From NCBI GenBank assembly GCA_030427385.1, contig JAUHWR010000001.1:1918042-1982041 (forward strand): a stretch of 64,000 bases of DNA. Direction: 5' to 3'. Origin of the DNA: Alphaproteobacteria bacterium (GTDB lineage: Bacteria > Pseudomonadota > Alphaproteobacteria > Micavibrionales > Micavibrionaceae). The notes under the pieces are model-generated. The model was given only the letters and a program-made list of their open reading frames with translations, ran no database searches and was not told the DNA's origin. Below, piece by piece: positions 53,999 to 62,892 of this stretch (within the stretch, counting starts at the first letter, position 1; each line of letters starts with the position of its first letter). The translations under genes and the position numbers were made by a program.

Positions 53999-54844
53999 AT
54001 GACAAAAATCGCGAAAAAAAATGATGAGGCGGCAAAATCGAAAGATAAAAGCGCGCCCTTAACCGCCAAAGAAGAATGGTCGGAATTTGCCAAAACGGCG
54101 TTTATTGCGATTTTATTGGCCTTGATTATTCGTACCTTTTTCTTTGAACCGTTTAATATTCCATCCGGATCAATGAAACCGACTTTACAGGTCGGGGATT
54201 ATTTATTCGTAAGTAAGCCTGCCTATGGCTATAGCCGTCATTCTTTTCCATTCAGCATGGCCCCATTTGAGGGGCGAGTGTGGGACACGCAACCAGAGCG
54301 CGGCGATGTTGTCGTTTTCAAACTGCCGACAGACACATCGATTGATTATATCAAACGCATTATCGGATTACCGGGAGATAAAATTCAGGTGATCGGCGGA
54401 CAATTATATATCAATGGCGAGGCCACAAAACGTGAAGCATTGCCGATGGCGCGCATGTTGGAAGACGGGGAGAATGTGACCCGTTATGAATATATTGAAA
54501 CCCTGCCCGGCGGTGCGACATTCCACATTTATGAGGATGGCAATCAGCAGCCATTGGATAATACGCCCGTTTATACCGTTCCGCCGCGCCATTTCTTTAT
54601 GATGGGTGATAACCGTGATAATTCCATGGATAGCCGCGTTGAAAGTCTGGTGGGATTTGTGCCGTATGAAAATATTGTCGGACGCGCAGATTTTCTGTTT
54701 TTCTCGGTGGAAGAGGGGCATTCAATTTTTGAATTCTGGAAATGGCCGTGGACAATCCGCACTGAGCGTTTATTTACAGATATTGACCCCATCCGTCTGA
54801 CCCCCGCCGCCGCGCCGGAAAGTGATTCAATAGAGGCGCCGTAA
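53999..54844 (+). CDS. lepB: Signal peptidase I
   Basis: Inner-membrane serine protease that removes signal peptides. A Lys-rich cytoplasmic N terminus is followed by one membrane helix (FAKTAFIAILLALIIRTFFF). The catalytic serine is S58 in FNIPSGSMKPTLQVGDY and the general-base lysine is K119 in YIKRIIGLPGDKI; the C-terminal boxes FFMMGDNRDNSMDSR and VGRADFLFFS are intact. At 281 residues it is of normal length. The stop overlaps the rnc start by one base (TAATG). lepB-rnc is a conserved pair. Confidence 0.98.
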   Translation: MTKIAKKNDEAAKSKDKSAPLTAKEEWSEFAKTAFIAILLALIIRTFFFEPFNIPSGSMKPTLQVGDYLFVSKPAYGYSRHSFPFSMAPFEGRVWDTQPERGDVVVFKLPTDTSIDYIKRIIGLPGDKIQVIGGQLYINGEATKREALPMARMLEDGENVTRYEYIETLPGGATFHIYEDGNQQPLDNTPVYTVPPRHFFMMGDNRDNSMDSRVESLVGFVPYENIVGRADFLFFSVEEGHSIFEFWKWPWTIRTERLFTDIDPIRLTPAAAPESDSIEAP

Positions 54845-55530
54845 TGCCCGATTTATTAAACCGTTTGCAAAAAGACATTGAGTATAAATTCAAAAATAAG
54901 ACGTTATTGCAAACCGCAATGACCCATTCCAGTGCCTCTGTTTTAAATGAAGAGGTTTTGAATTATGAGCGATTGGAATTTTTGGGTGATCGCGTTTTAG
55001 GATTGGCGATGGCAGAAGTGCTCTATAAGCGTTATCCCAAAGAGAATGAAGGTGATCTGGCAAAGCGACATGCGGCATTGGTGCAAGGTAAGACATTAGC
55101 GAAAATTGCAGTGCGGATTAATTTGGGTGCGGCGATGATTTTATCGGATAATGAACGCGCCGCGGGCGGCGGAGAAAATGAGCATATGCTAGCGGATGGG
55201 CTTGAGGCCTTGCTGGGCGCGATTTATTTGGATAGCGGTTTGGAAGCGTGTAATACGTTGATCGCCAAGTTATGGGATGATTTATTAGATATCATGGTAG
55301 AGCCACCGCAAGATCCGAAAACAGGATTACAGGAATGGGCGCAGGCCAAAGGATTACCATTACCGGTTTATGAGGTATCAGATCGTGAAGGGCCGGATCA
55401 TGCGCCGCAATTTACTGTGCGGGTAATTTTACAGGGATATGAAGCCGCCGAAGCGCGCGGATCATCACGCCGCGCGGCAGAAAAGAAGGCGGCGGCACGG
55501 CTATTAACATATTTGGTTAATAGCGCATAA
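54844..55530 (+). CDS. rnc: Ribonuclease III
   Basis: Double-strand-specific endoribonuclease for rRNA and mRNA processing. The catalytic signature NYERLEFLGDRVLGLAMAE is at residues 40-58, the second acidic cluster in LADGLEALLGAIYLDSG, and a C-terminal double-stranded RNA-binding domain begins at DPKTGLQEWAQAKGLPLPVYE and ends with GSSRRAAEKKAAARLLTYL. 228 residues. In most proteobacteria era follows rnc; here the next gene is an HD-domain protein instead. Confidence 0.98.
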   Translation: MPDLLNRLQKDIEYKFKNKTLLQTAMTHSSASVLNEEVLNYERLEFLGDRVLGLAMAEVLYKRYPKENEGDLAKRHAALVQGKTLAKIAVRINLGAAMILSDNERAAGGGENEHMLADGLEALLGAIYLDSGLEACNTLIAKLWDDLLDIMVEPPQDPKTGLQEWAQAKGLPLPVYEVSDREGPDHAPQFTVRVILQGYEAAEARGSSRRAAEKKAAARLLTYLVNSA

Positions 55531-55612
55531 AGAGTCGCATCATATGTAAAAATTAGGCATAATGCCCCTAGATAGAATGGGAAAATGTTTCCGTTCATAT
55601 GGAGGCATGGCT

Positions 55613-56239
55613 ATGACTTACTTTTCATCTATTTTTAAGAGTGTGGCAGAGGCCTTATGTTCATCACAAAGCGTTGCGCCGATTGATTATGAGACACCGA
55701 CGTTAGAGTCAACATTGGCGTGGATGCGTGATCTGCATCGTCATGAATGGGACGGCGGGCTGGATGTACCTTATGCGGATCATCCCGAAGCGGCGATGGA
55801 TCTTTTTGTGCAATTATATCCCGAAGCCAGCGAAGAAGAAAAAATGGCGGTGTTGCTTCATGATGTGAAGGAAAATTGCGGTGTGAGAGATAGTGATTTG
55901 CATGCGCGGCATTATTCGGCGCGGACCATATCGATGGTGGATCACATGACGCGCGGTAAGTTAATTAAAGCCCCCTATCAGATGAAGGTAAATCGTATCA
56001 TACGGACGGGTGATGAGGCGCTGATCTGTGCGAAATTATCGGATACGTTGCATAATCGTTTGAAATTAATGTCAGGGCGTCTGGCCATGTCGGACCCGCC
56101 GCGTTATGAGAGGCTGGTTCAGAAATATACAAAATCCATCAATTCCTTTTGTGAAGCACTGGGGCGTGATCCGCAGGATGTGATTGCCTTAATTGGCCCC
56201 GAAACGGGCTATGCAGCCGTTCCAGGATTTGATACATAA
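55613..56239 (+). CDS. HD-domain protein, small alarmone hydrolase-like
   Basis: 208 residues. The ATG at 55613 is chosen because GGAGG lies 7 bases upstream; earlier in-frame ATGs at 55562 and 55607 have no properly spaced site. HD-type metal ligands are visible in the right order: YADHPEAAMDL, AVLLHDVKEN and ICAKLSDTLHNRLKLMS. This layout (H ... HD ... D, with a KLxDxLHN motif) is that of the ppGpp-hydrolase domain of RelA/SpoT and Mesh1-type hydrolases, without any synthetase domain. It may therefore degrade (p)ppGpp or a related nucleotide. It stands where era would be expected after rnc. Confidence 0.75.
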   Translation: MTYFSSIFKSVAEALCSSQSVAPIDYETPTLESTLAWMRDLHRHEWDGGLDVPYADHPEAAMDLFVQLYPEASEEEKMAVLLHDVKENCGVRDSDLHARHYSARTISMVDHMTRGKLIKAPYQMKVNRIIRTGDEALICAKLSDTLHNRLKLMSGRLAMSDPPRYERLVQKYTKSINSFCEALGRDPQDVIALIGPETGYAAVPGFDT

Positions 56240-56244
56240 ATGAT

Positions 56245-56922
56245 ATGACATGTATCAGCGGTAAAATTTCACCAGACGTTATCACATATTTACAAGGCCG
56301 GCGTAGTTGCTCGCTATCGCAGATGGGGGACACAGCCCCATCAGATGATGAGATCAAGGCGATGATAGAGATTGCGAGCCGAGTGCCCGATCATGGACGA
56401 TTATTTCCGTGGTATTTTGTGGTTTTTAAAGGCGAGGCACGCGCGCAAGCGGGTGATATTTTAAAGGAAGCATATCTTGAGGAAGAGCCGGAGGCATCGG
56501 CCGCGAAATTAGCGCTGGAGGCGGAGCGTTTCTTAAGAGCGCCGCTTGTGATTATGGTGGTTAGCCGTTTGCGCCCCACTAAAAAAACCATATGGGAGCA
56601 AATATTATCCAGCGGAGCGGCATGTTATAATCTGTGTTTGGCGGCCAATGCGATGGGATATGGGACGAACTGGCTGAGTGAATGGATGTCTTATAATGAC
56701 ACATTCAAACAAAAAATTGGCTTAGCGCCCGGTGAGCATATTGCGGGCATGATCTATATTGGCAATGCTATGGAACAACCAGAGGAGCGCCCGCGCCCCG
56801 CACAGAACGAAATTGTTACTTATTGGACACCGGATGCCGCATTACAGCGCGGAACAACGTATGATCCAGAAAAACCTGTTCCTTATGTTAAGGGGTTTAC
56901 TTTCCCGGATGAGGTTGTTTAG
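56245..56922 (+). CDS. Nitroreductase family protein (YdjA-like)
   Basis: 225 residues, FMN-dependent oxidoreductase fold. Conserved stretches: LQGRRSCSLSQMG (the phosphate-binding R-R-S), IASRVPDHGRLFPWYFVVFKG, LGL-type centre ACYNLCLAANAMGYGTNWLSEW, and GEHIAGMIYIGNAMEQPEERPRP. The VPDHGRLFPW motif is typical of the YdjA branch, among the shortest members. The physiological substrate is unknown. It begins five bases after the HD-domain gene and is followed ten bases later by the acetyltransferase, so the three form an operon. Confidence 0.92.
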   Translation: MTCISGKISPDVITYLQGRRSCSLSQMGDTAPSDDEIKAMIEIASRVPDHGRLFPWYFVVFKGEARAQAGDILKEAYLEEEPEASAAKLALEAERFLRAPLVIMVVSRLRPTKKTIWEQILSSGAACYNLCLAANAMGYGTNWLSEWMSYNDTFKQKIGLAPGEHIAGMIYIGNAMEQPEERPRPAQNEIVTYWTPDAALQRGTTYDPEKPVPYVKGFTFPDEVV

Positions 56923-56931
56923 GGTAGTCGT

Positions 56932-57555
56932 ATGAACTGGATGGAAGATCAACATTTTGATCCGGTCTTGCCGGATTTTGAGATCAGGGGATCACGTATT
57001 TTGCTGCGCCCGCCAAAAGTTCAGGATGAGGGAGAATGGATAGATCTTCGTAGCCGTAATAAAGAGTATTTAACCCCCTTTGAGCCGGCATGGTCGCGCG
57101 ATGCGCTTTCCCCCGCTTTTTTTCAGCGCCGCATTATTCGCCAAAGACGCGATTGGGCGCAAGACCGCGCCTATTCGTTTCTGATTTTTCGTCATGCGGC
57201 CAGCGCCGACGAAAAGCCGAAAATGATTGGCGGGATGAATATTAATAATGTGTGCCGCGGCGCGGCGCAGTTTGGATCGCTTGGATATTGGCTGGATGAA
57301 TGGCATCAGGGGCAGGGATATATGCGCGCCGCCCTGCGTATGATAATTTATTTTTCCTATAATGAATTAAAATTGCATCGTTTGAATGCCTCCGTTTTAC
57401 CGGATAATGATAAGAGCCAAAATTTATTATTGCGCGTTGGATTTGAGGAGGAGGGCTTTGCCAAATCCTATATTGAAATTAATAACCTTTGGCAGGATCA
57501 TATTTTATATGGATTGGTCTTGCGTGATTTCATGGAATCCGAACAGCAGATTTAA
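56932..57555 (+). CDS. GNAT acetyltransferase, RimJ/RimL-like
   Basis: 207 residues. FEIRGSRILLRPPKVQDEGEWIDLRSRN at the N terminus, then GSLGYWLDEWHQGQGYMRAALRMIIYFSYNELKLHRLNASVLPDNDKSQNLLLRVGFEEEGFAKSYIEINNLWQDHILYGLV covers the acetyl-CoA binding and C-terminal region of ribosomal-protein N-acetyltransferases (split here over several motifs: GYWLDEWHQGQGYM, LHRLNASVLPDNDKS, LLRVGFEEEGFAK). Likely target: the N terminus of a protein, possibly S5 (RimJ type); not determinable from sequence alone. Confidence 0.92.
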   Translation: MNWMEDQHFDPVLPDFEIRGSRILLRPPKVQDEGEWIDLRSRNKEYLTPFEPAWSRDALSPAFFQRRIIRQRRDWAQDRAYSFLIFRHAASADEKPKMIGGMNINNVCRGAAQFGSLGYWLDEWHQGQGYMRAALRMIIYFSYNELKLHRLNASVLPDNDKSQNLLLRVGFEEEGFAKSYIEINNLWQDHILYGLVLRDFMESEQQI

Positions 57556-57700
57556 GCCGCATGAAAAAATGCTGCACTTAACAAATGGTTAAAATCTCTG
57601 CTTCGTTGCAATATAGAAAGTTCTATGTCTAAGTTATTGTATTATGGTAATATATAGGTAGATCGGTTACAAATTAAATAGTTATTTTAGCCGTTTCGCC

Positions 57701-57716
57701 GCAGCAAAATTGCTGC
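57701..57716. promoter_or_regulatory. Short perfect hairpin in the leader of the small membrane gene
   Basis: GCAGCAAAATTGCTGC is a perfect 7-bp palindromic stem with a 2-base centre, ending 16 bases before the GAAAGGAGAG ribosome-binding site of the next gene. It lies in the otherwise empty 189-bp gap after the acetyltransferase. It may be an operator or a leader structure; no T-run follows. Confidence 0.35.
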
Positions 57717-57744
57717 AGCAATCTCTAACTGAAAGGAGAGAGAC

Positions 57745-58104
57745 ATGTTTGGACATATTACGAATTTAACGCATAAGCGTAGCTTGATGGAAGCCTTTGG
57801 TTTTTATCTGTACTTTACGATATTACTGGTCGGCCTTTCCACTTTTACCGGGCATTATCTGGGTATTTTAGGCCTGATTGATGGTAGCACGGTCGGCGGA
57901 TTTTTTGACGGCGGATCGCTTCATACTCTGGTTGGAACCGGCTGGGTGATTATGCTATCCGGTATGATTTTAAATCATAAAGGTTTAACCAATGATATGT
58001 TGTCAGTGGTATTGACTGTGGTTGGTATTTATCTGGCCTATAGCGTGAATATCCTTCTGGGGATGGTGGTTGTGTCATACTTGACCACCCTTGGTAAAAA
58101 GTAG
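57745..58104 (+). CDS. Small membrane protein, unknown
   Basis: 119 residues with a strong ribosome-binding site (AAGGAGAG). Three to four hydrophobic segments: FGFYLYFTILLVGLSTFTGHY, LHTLVGTGWVIMLSGMIL, and DMLSVVLTVVGIYLAYSVNILLGMVVVSYL. The short charged N terminus (ITNLTHKRS) is cytoplasmic by the positive-inside rule. No family was recognised. It is followed by a clear terminator, so it forms a single-gene unit. Confidence 0.8.
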   Translation: MFGHITNLTHKRSLMEAFGFYLYFTILLVGLSTFTGHYLGILGLIDGSTVGGFFDGGSLHTLVGTGWVIMLSGMILNHKGLTNDMLSVVLTVVGIYLAYSVNILLGMVVVSYLTTLGKK

Positions 58105-58132
58105 TTAAAGGTAAGTCATAAGTGATCCCTGA

Positions 58133-58160
58133 AACCGCCTGGAAACAGGCGGTTTTTTTA
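58133..58160 (+). terminator. Intrinsic terminator after the small membrane gene
   Basis: Stem AACCGCCTG / CAGGCGGTT with a GAAA tetraloop (58133-58154), followed by a run of T. Confidence 0.93.
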
Positions 58161-58229
58161 TTGCTTTTTGTGCAACATTCGATTATATACTTCACATAAT
58201 TAATCAATCTCCACAATAAGGTGTGACAC

Positions 58230-58355
58230 ATGAAAGCAATTGTTAAAGACTTTTTCAATTTTGAACGCAAACGCACCCATAAGGAGGCGGCGATCTTTAT
58301 GGTTTTTCACTCTATGTTGATATGGGGTATTTTGTCTGTTGTTGGATTGCTTTAA
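58230..58355 (+). CDS. 41-residue single-span membrane peptide
   Basis: A short reading frame starting with ATG 8-9 bases after AAGG. The product has a basic, amphipathic N terminus (MKAIVKDFFNFERKRTHKE) and one membrane helix (AAIFMVFHSMLIWGILSVVGLL) reaching the end. Its stop codon overlaps the end of the convergent unknown gene by four bases. It lies just after a terminator, so it needs its own promoter. Composition is typical of small membrane proteins. Confidence 0.6.
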   Translation: MKAIVKDFFNFERKRTHKEAAIFMVFHSMLIWGILSVVGLL

Positions 58356-58834
58356 AGGGCGTAAGCAACCGTAAGTTCGGGGTCATGAAGCATGTCTATA
58401 TAGGCCGGATGTTCCGATAATTCGACTAATTTTTTGAATTCATGTGAGGGGAAATTATTTTTGATTTTGCTGCGGATTTTCCTATCATTTTCTTCGGCTA
58501 GGCCCAAGGCTAATTCTATAAAATGGATTGCTTCGTAAGCCGCGGCTTTACGGGGATCTCGGTCTTGTATTTGTGTTCTTCCTTCAATATTCGGTATGGA
58601 GCCGATTTTTAGCTCCATTTTAATATTAATAGCCGTTTTATATGCGATTTCTTGTGCTGCCGTCATTATCTTTTTTTCCAAATCGGGTTTGGCGGCAATG
58701 TCCTCTTTCATTTGCTGTAATACGGAATTAGCAGATAAATATTCGGGTCTAACAAGGTCGTAAGAAGAAATTCTGACGATGCATTGTTTGTTATATTGAA
58801 GTGTGAGGGGCGTGTTGTTAGTTTCAGCAGTCAT
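58352..58834 (-). CDS. Unknown protein, paralogue pair member A
   Basis: 160 residues, helical and charged, no signal peptide. A GAGGGAA ribosome-binding site lies ~10 bases before the ATG. The segment DPRKAAAYEAIHFIELALGLAEEND followed ~25 residues later by KKLVELSEHPAY aligns with DPVKVAAYEALKHFEVALGL and QLITLSENQDY in the next gene. The two are clearly related. Not recognised as a known family; the region may form a small helical bundle. Confidence 0.75.
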   Translation of the reverse strand: MTAETNNTPLTLQYNKQCIVRISSYDLVRPEYLSANSVLQQMKEDIAAKPDLEKKIMTAAQEIAYKTAINIKMELKIGSIPNIEGRTQIQDRDPRKAAAYEAIHFIELALGLAEENDRKIRSKIKNNFPSHEFKKLVELSEHPAYIDMLHDPELTVAYAL

Positions 58835-59001
58835 AATATTATAATTCCCTCGCTTTTTATCATTATTTAGTGACGTATAATCGTCACAATATAGAGTATT
58901 ATTTTATTTATCATTTTACAAAATAATTTGTAATGAAAATAGAGCGTGTCAGGGCTGAATAATCTACATGGAAAGGTCAACGCATTAAATTTAATGGGGG
59001 A

Positions 59002-59457
59002 TTATAATTCTGGCGCTGTATAATCCTGATTTTCGGATAATGTAATGAGCTGTTCCATGTAAGGGGCCATTTTTTCATACATGAGTTCACAATGACCTTG
59101 GTCGGATAAACCTAACGCAACTTCGAAATGTTTTAAGGCTTCGTATGCCGCTACTTTTACAGGATCATTTGAGTGACATTCACTGTCTTTAATATAAGGG
59201 GGGGTGTCAGGATGAGCAGCTAAAGATTCTGCAATACCGAGCGCATTTCTGAAATGAATGTTAACACGCTCTTCCTGTATCATTTTTCCCAACGGGGTGT
59301 TTGGATCAGTTTCCAAATAATGCGCATGGATTTTAGTATGAGATAAAAATGGATTGTTCGGATCGGGAGCAGATGGTGTTTCTCTGTCGCCTAACATTTT
59401 TGTAAGTTGGTTCAAAGCATCCTTAGAAGATGTAATTTTAGGAGTATAAGTATTCAT
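59002..59457 (-). CDS. Unknown protein, paralogue pair member B
   Basis: 151 residues from the ATG at 59457; the frame can extend to 59529, but the extra 24 residues are hydrophobic with no ribosome-binding site. The C-terminal half shares the motif (N/R)DP-K-AAYEA----E-ALGL and LSE---Y with the downstream gene product. Both genes also share CATAATATTA at the start-codon position on the plus strand, so their 5' ends are similar. No known family, no membrane segment. Confidence 0.72.
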   Translation of the reverse strand: MNTYTPKITSSKDALNQLTKMLGDRETPSAPDPNNPFLSHTKIHAHYLETDPNTPLGKMIQEERVNIHFRNALGIAESLAAHPDTPPYIKDSECHSNDPVKVAAYEALKHFEVALGLSDQGHCELMYEKMAPYMEQLITLSENQDYTAPEL

Positions 59458-59592
59458 AATATTAAAATATACATAAAGAATTTTTAGTACAAGAAAAATT
59501 TTATGTCCGTCATTGAAGGAAAGGGTCATTGCGAAAAAGAAGCTTGATCTAACCTTGTTTTTTATGCACTTCTAGACATATTCAAAAAATGA

Positions 59593-60624
<1,032 letters not shown>

Positions 60625-60762
60625 TTTGCCTTACTTTTAAAGGCTTCTCAATTTTTAATAATGATCTGAATACTAAAAAAAAGCCCTGCATGATGCGGGG
60701 GGGTATAGTGATAGGTCGCAGAGTTCCGATTTCTGACCACACTTACCACTAAGAACACAGAC

Positions 60763-60793
60763 AGCCGTTATCATCACTGGTAACGGCTTTTTG
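60763..60793. terminator. Intrinsic terminator between ilvC and the OLD-like gene
   Basis: AGCCGTTA - TCATCACTGG - TAACGGCT followed by TTTTTG. A second possible stem (CCCTGCA-TGA-TGCGGGG, with an A-run in front) lies at 60689-60705. Either could end transcription in one direction or the other. Confidence 0.75.
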
Positions 60794-60812
60794 TTGGATT
60801 TAACGCTTGTCT

Positions 60813-62636
60813 TTAATCATTGTCTGATAAGGATAAGGCTTCTTCAATAATCTCAAAGATTTTTATAAAATTTGAAAAGTCGTTTTCATTACCATTTTTG
60901 CATAACCAATTACACATATTTCCCTTTTCATTTTTATTAATGCTTTTTATTTTGGGAATAGTAATCTCTTGCCCTCTTTCTCTTATTTTTCTCTCTTCTT
61001 CTATATCGATAAAATCTTTCTTATGGTTTTCTGCTTTATCTATTGCTGCCTCTGGGAATAAATTTTCTATCCCCTTGCCTATGGGGTTAGTCGGTATTGT
61101 TGATATAATTCTTTTAAAAACATTGTTGCGATCCTCGTCGGTTTTATCCGTATCACAATCATAAAGCAGCACGATTTTCTTATTTACTAATTGCGGATCA
61201 GACCATTTATTATCATTCCAAATCTTATCAAGATTTCTAAAACCACCGCCATCTTTTATACAAATTTGGGAGAGGAAATCGCTCTTATCGAGAATTTCGG
61301 CAGCTTTATTAATGTATAAAATATCATAATCACCCTCTACAAAAACAATTGGTTTTTGAGATTTTAAAATTTCACCTTCAATACTGCTCTGAAACTTTTC
61401 AGTATTCACGAAAGTTTGGTATGCATCCTCAAACTCTGAAAATCTTTCCGTGCTAATAGTATTTCCGTTGGGCAGCTCTAAAATTTCAAAGCCTTCTTCT
61501 CCGAATGTGTTTTCTAAGCCTAGTAAAAAAAGAGGGGAGTGAGTTGATATTATGAACTGAACTTTGGGGAACAAAGAAATAAGCTTTGGCAATACTTCAT
61601 ATTGAAGCTGTGTGTGCAAATGAGCATCAATTTCGTCAATTACAACTGTGCCAGTAATGTTCTCTAAGCTTGTCAGAGTGCCATCACTGGAATCAAAATC
61701 CCTGAGAATAGAGAGAAAAAGGTTTAATAATGCTGTTTCCCCCGTAGAAAGTTGAAATATATGGGGGACAACGGTTGTTTCTCCGCTTATTATGGACATC
61801 ACCCTTGATTGACGATTACCTACGCCAAAGCGTACGTTTCCATCTCTCAATATTACACGAAGCAATTTAATAGCTTCTTCATATACTGTATTTGACGCCC
61901 CTTTGTATCCCTGAAAAGAGGTTATTTGCGTGGGAGTTCCATTCTGTACGGGCAAAGAAATATTAATTATCTGTCTTTCATAAAGTTCTCTGTCCAACAG
62001 CAGATCAAACAACCAATTCATATTTGATTTTAAAGGAGAGTGACAAATAATATTTCTGTTTGATTTTCCCGCAATCCTGTTTTTATCTGTGTGTTCTGGT
62101 TTGCTTAAAAGGTTAGATTCATTGAGCCAGCTAGGCTCTTCAAATCTATTAGGAGGAAAATAAAGACTACAATTACTATCAACCAACTTTTTAAGCTCAT
62201 CAGACTTTTTCGGTAAATTGTTTCCTGTAACAGTGTTTTCTCCATCAGGAATTTGTGCCCACTCCTTTCTCGCTGGTGTATACTTATAAACATCTTCAAA
62301 ATCTTTTTTAAAACGTGACAATACCCATTCGTGAAATTCTATCCCTTCACTTAAATAAAGCTTCATAAAAGCATAATGCTTACCAGAAGTTATATAATTG
62401 GGACTTCTTAGCTTATAAACTCTTCCATCCTCCACTTCTGTATTAGGGTAAAGAGACGCTTTAGCAACCATTAATGCATTCACCGCATGGGAAAGAAAAA
62501 TACTTTTCCCACTTCCATTTTTGCCGACAATGATTAGAGGTTTAGGATTCCCATTTGTCGAAAAAGGGAAGTTAATATCCAAATTCTTTAGAGGGCCATA
62601 ATTCTCAATCTCAATTCGCTCGAAGTACATTTTCAT
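60813..62636 (-). CDS. OLD-family-like ATPase/TOPRIM endonuclease
   Basis: 607 residues. N-terminal ABC-type ATPase: ERIEIENYGPLKNLDINF, Walker A VGKNGSGKS (G38-S45), the signature region QLSTGETALLNLFLSIL, Walker B GTVVIDEIDAHLHTQLQ and the H-loop FIISTHSPLFL. A C-terminal TOPRIM-like part follows, with IVFVEGDYDILYINKAAE, KDGGGFRNL and LLYDCDTDKTDEDRN, i.e. the acidic E...DxD pattern. This is the architecture of the overcoming-lysogenisation-defect nucleases, many of which are antiphage systems alone (class 1) or with a helicase (GajA and relatives). No partner helicase is adjacent. Divergent from a cas1-like gene 256 bp away; more AT-rich than the core genes. Confidence 0.85.
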   Translation of the reverse strand: MKMYFERIEIENYGPLKNLDINFPFSTNGNPKPLIIVGKNGSGKSIFLSHAVNALMVAKASLYPNTEVEDGRVYKLRSPNYITSGKHYAFMKLYLSEGIEFHEWVLSRFKKDFEDVYKYTPARKEWAQIPDGENTVTGNNLPKKSDELKKLVDSNCSLYFPPNRFEEPSWLNESNLLSKPEHTDKNRIAGKSNRNIICHSPLKSNMNWLFDLLLDRELYERQIINISLPVQNGTPTQITSFQGYKGASNTVYEEAIKLLRVILRDGNVRFGVGNRQSRVMSIISGETTVVPHIFQLSTGETALLNLFLSILRDFDSSDGTLTSLENITGTVVIDEIDAHLHTQLQYEVLPKLISLFPKVQFIISTHSPLFLLGLENTFGEEGFEILELPNGNTISTERFSEFEDAYQTFVNTEKFQSSIEGEILKSQKPIVFVEGDYDILYINKAAEILDKSDFLSQICIKDGGGFRNLDKIWNDNKWSDPQLVNKKIVLLYDCDTDKTDEDRNNVFKRIISTIPTNPIGKGIENLFPEAAIDKAENHKKDFIDIEEERKIRERGQEITIPKIKSINKNEKGNMCNWLCKNGNENDFSNFIKIFEIIEEALSLSDND

Positions 62637-62892
62637 TACCTTTCATTCACTGCCTATTATTCTTATTTTTTGATCAAAACACAATAAAATCATAGAGTTG
62701 TGCTTGAAATCTCGGTTTTTGAGATTTTCGGGGCTTAGTAACTCTGCACTAGGCAGTTGGAATCCAGTCGCTACCAATGAAGCCAATTGGTTTCTATATT
62801 TTAAATCAACTGCTTAATCATGGTAAAACGCATTTAAAACTGCTAAAAATAAGCATGTCCCAAACACATGCAAAAGCCAAAACTGATAGTAA
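62637..62892. other. Intergenic region between the OLD-like and cas1-like genes
   Basis: 256 bp, AT-rich. A hairpin AAATCTC-(GGTTTTT)-GAGATTT is at 62707-62727, followed by TTCGGGG. No CRISPR-like repeats occur. A short reading frame starts at ATG 62855 (MSQTHAKAKTDSK...), 38 bp upstream of the visible cas1 frame but in a different phase. The promoters of the two divergent genes must lie here. Confidence 0.5.

Noticed and set aside
60660-60800. Possible small RNA or tracrRNA-like element after ilvC because of two hairpins.
   Set aside because: The hairpins are adequately explained as terminators and there is no matching repeat near cas1; only an 8-base reverse-complement match was seen, which is within chance.
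62738-62790. A stretch resembling a tRNA 3' end (GGCAGTTGGAATCC ... CGCTACCA) upstream of cas1, possibly an attachment site.
   Set aside because: The putative T-stem halves do not pair and no D or anticodon arm can be folded upstream, so no tRNA or att site can be claimed.
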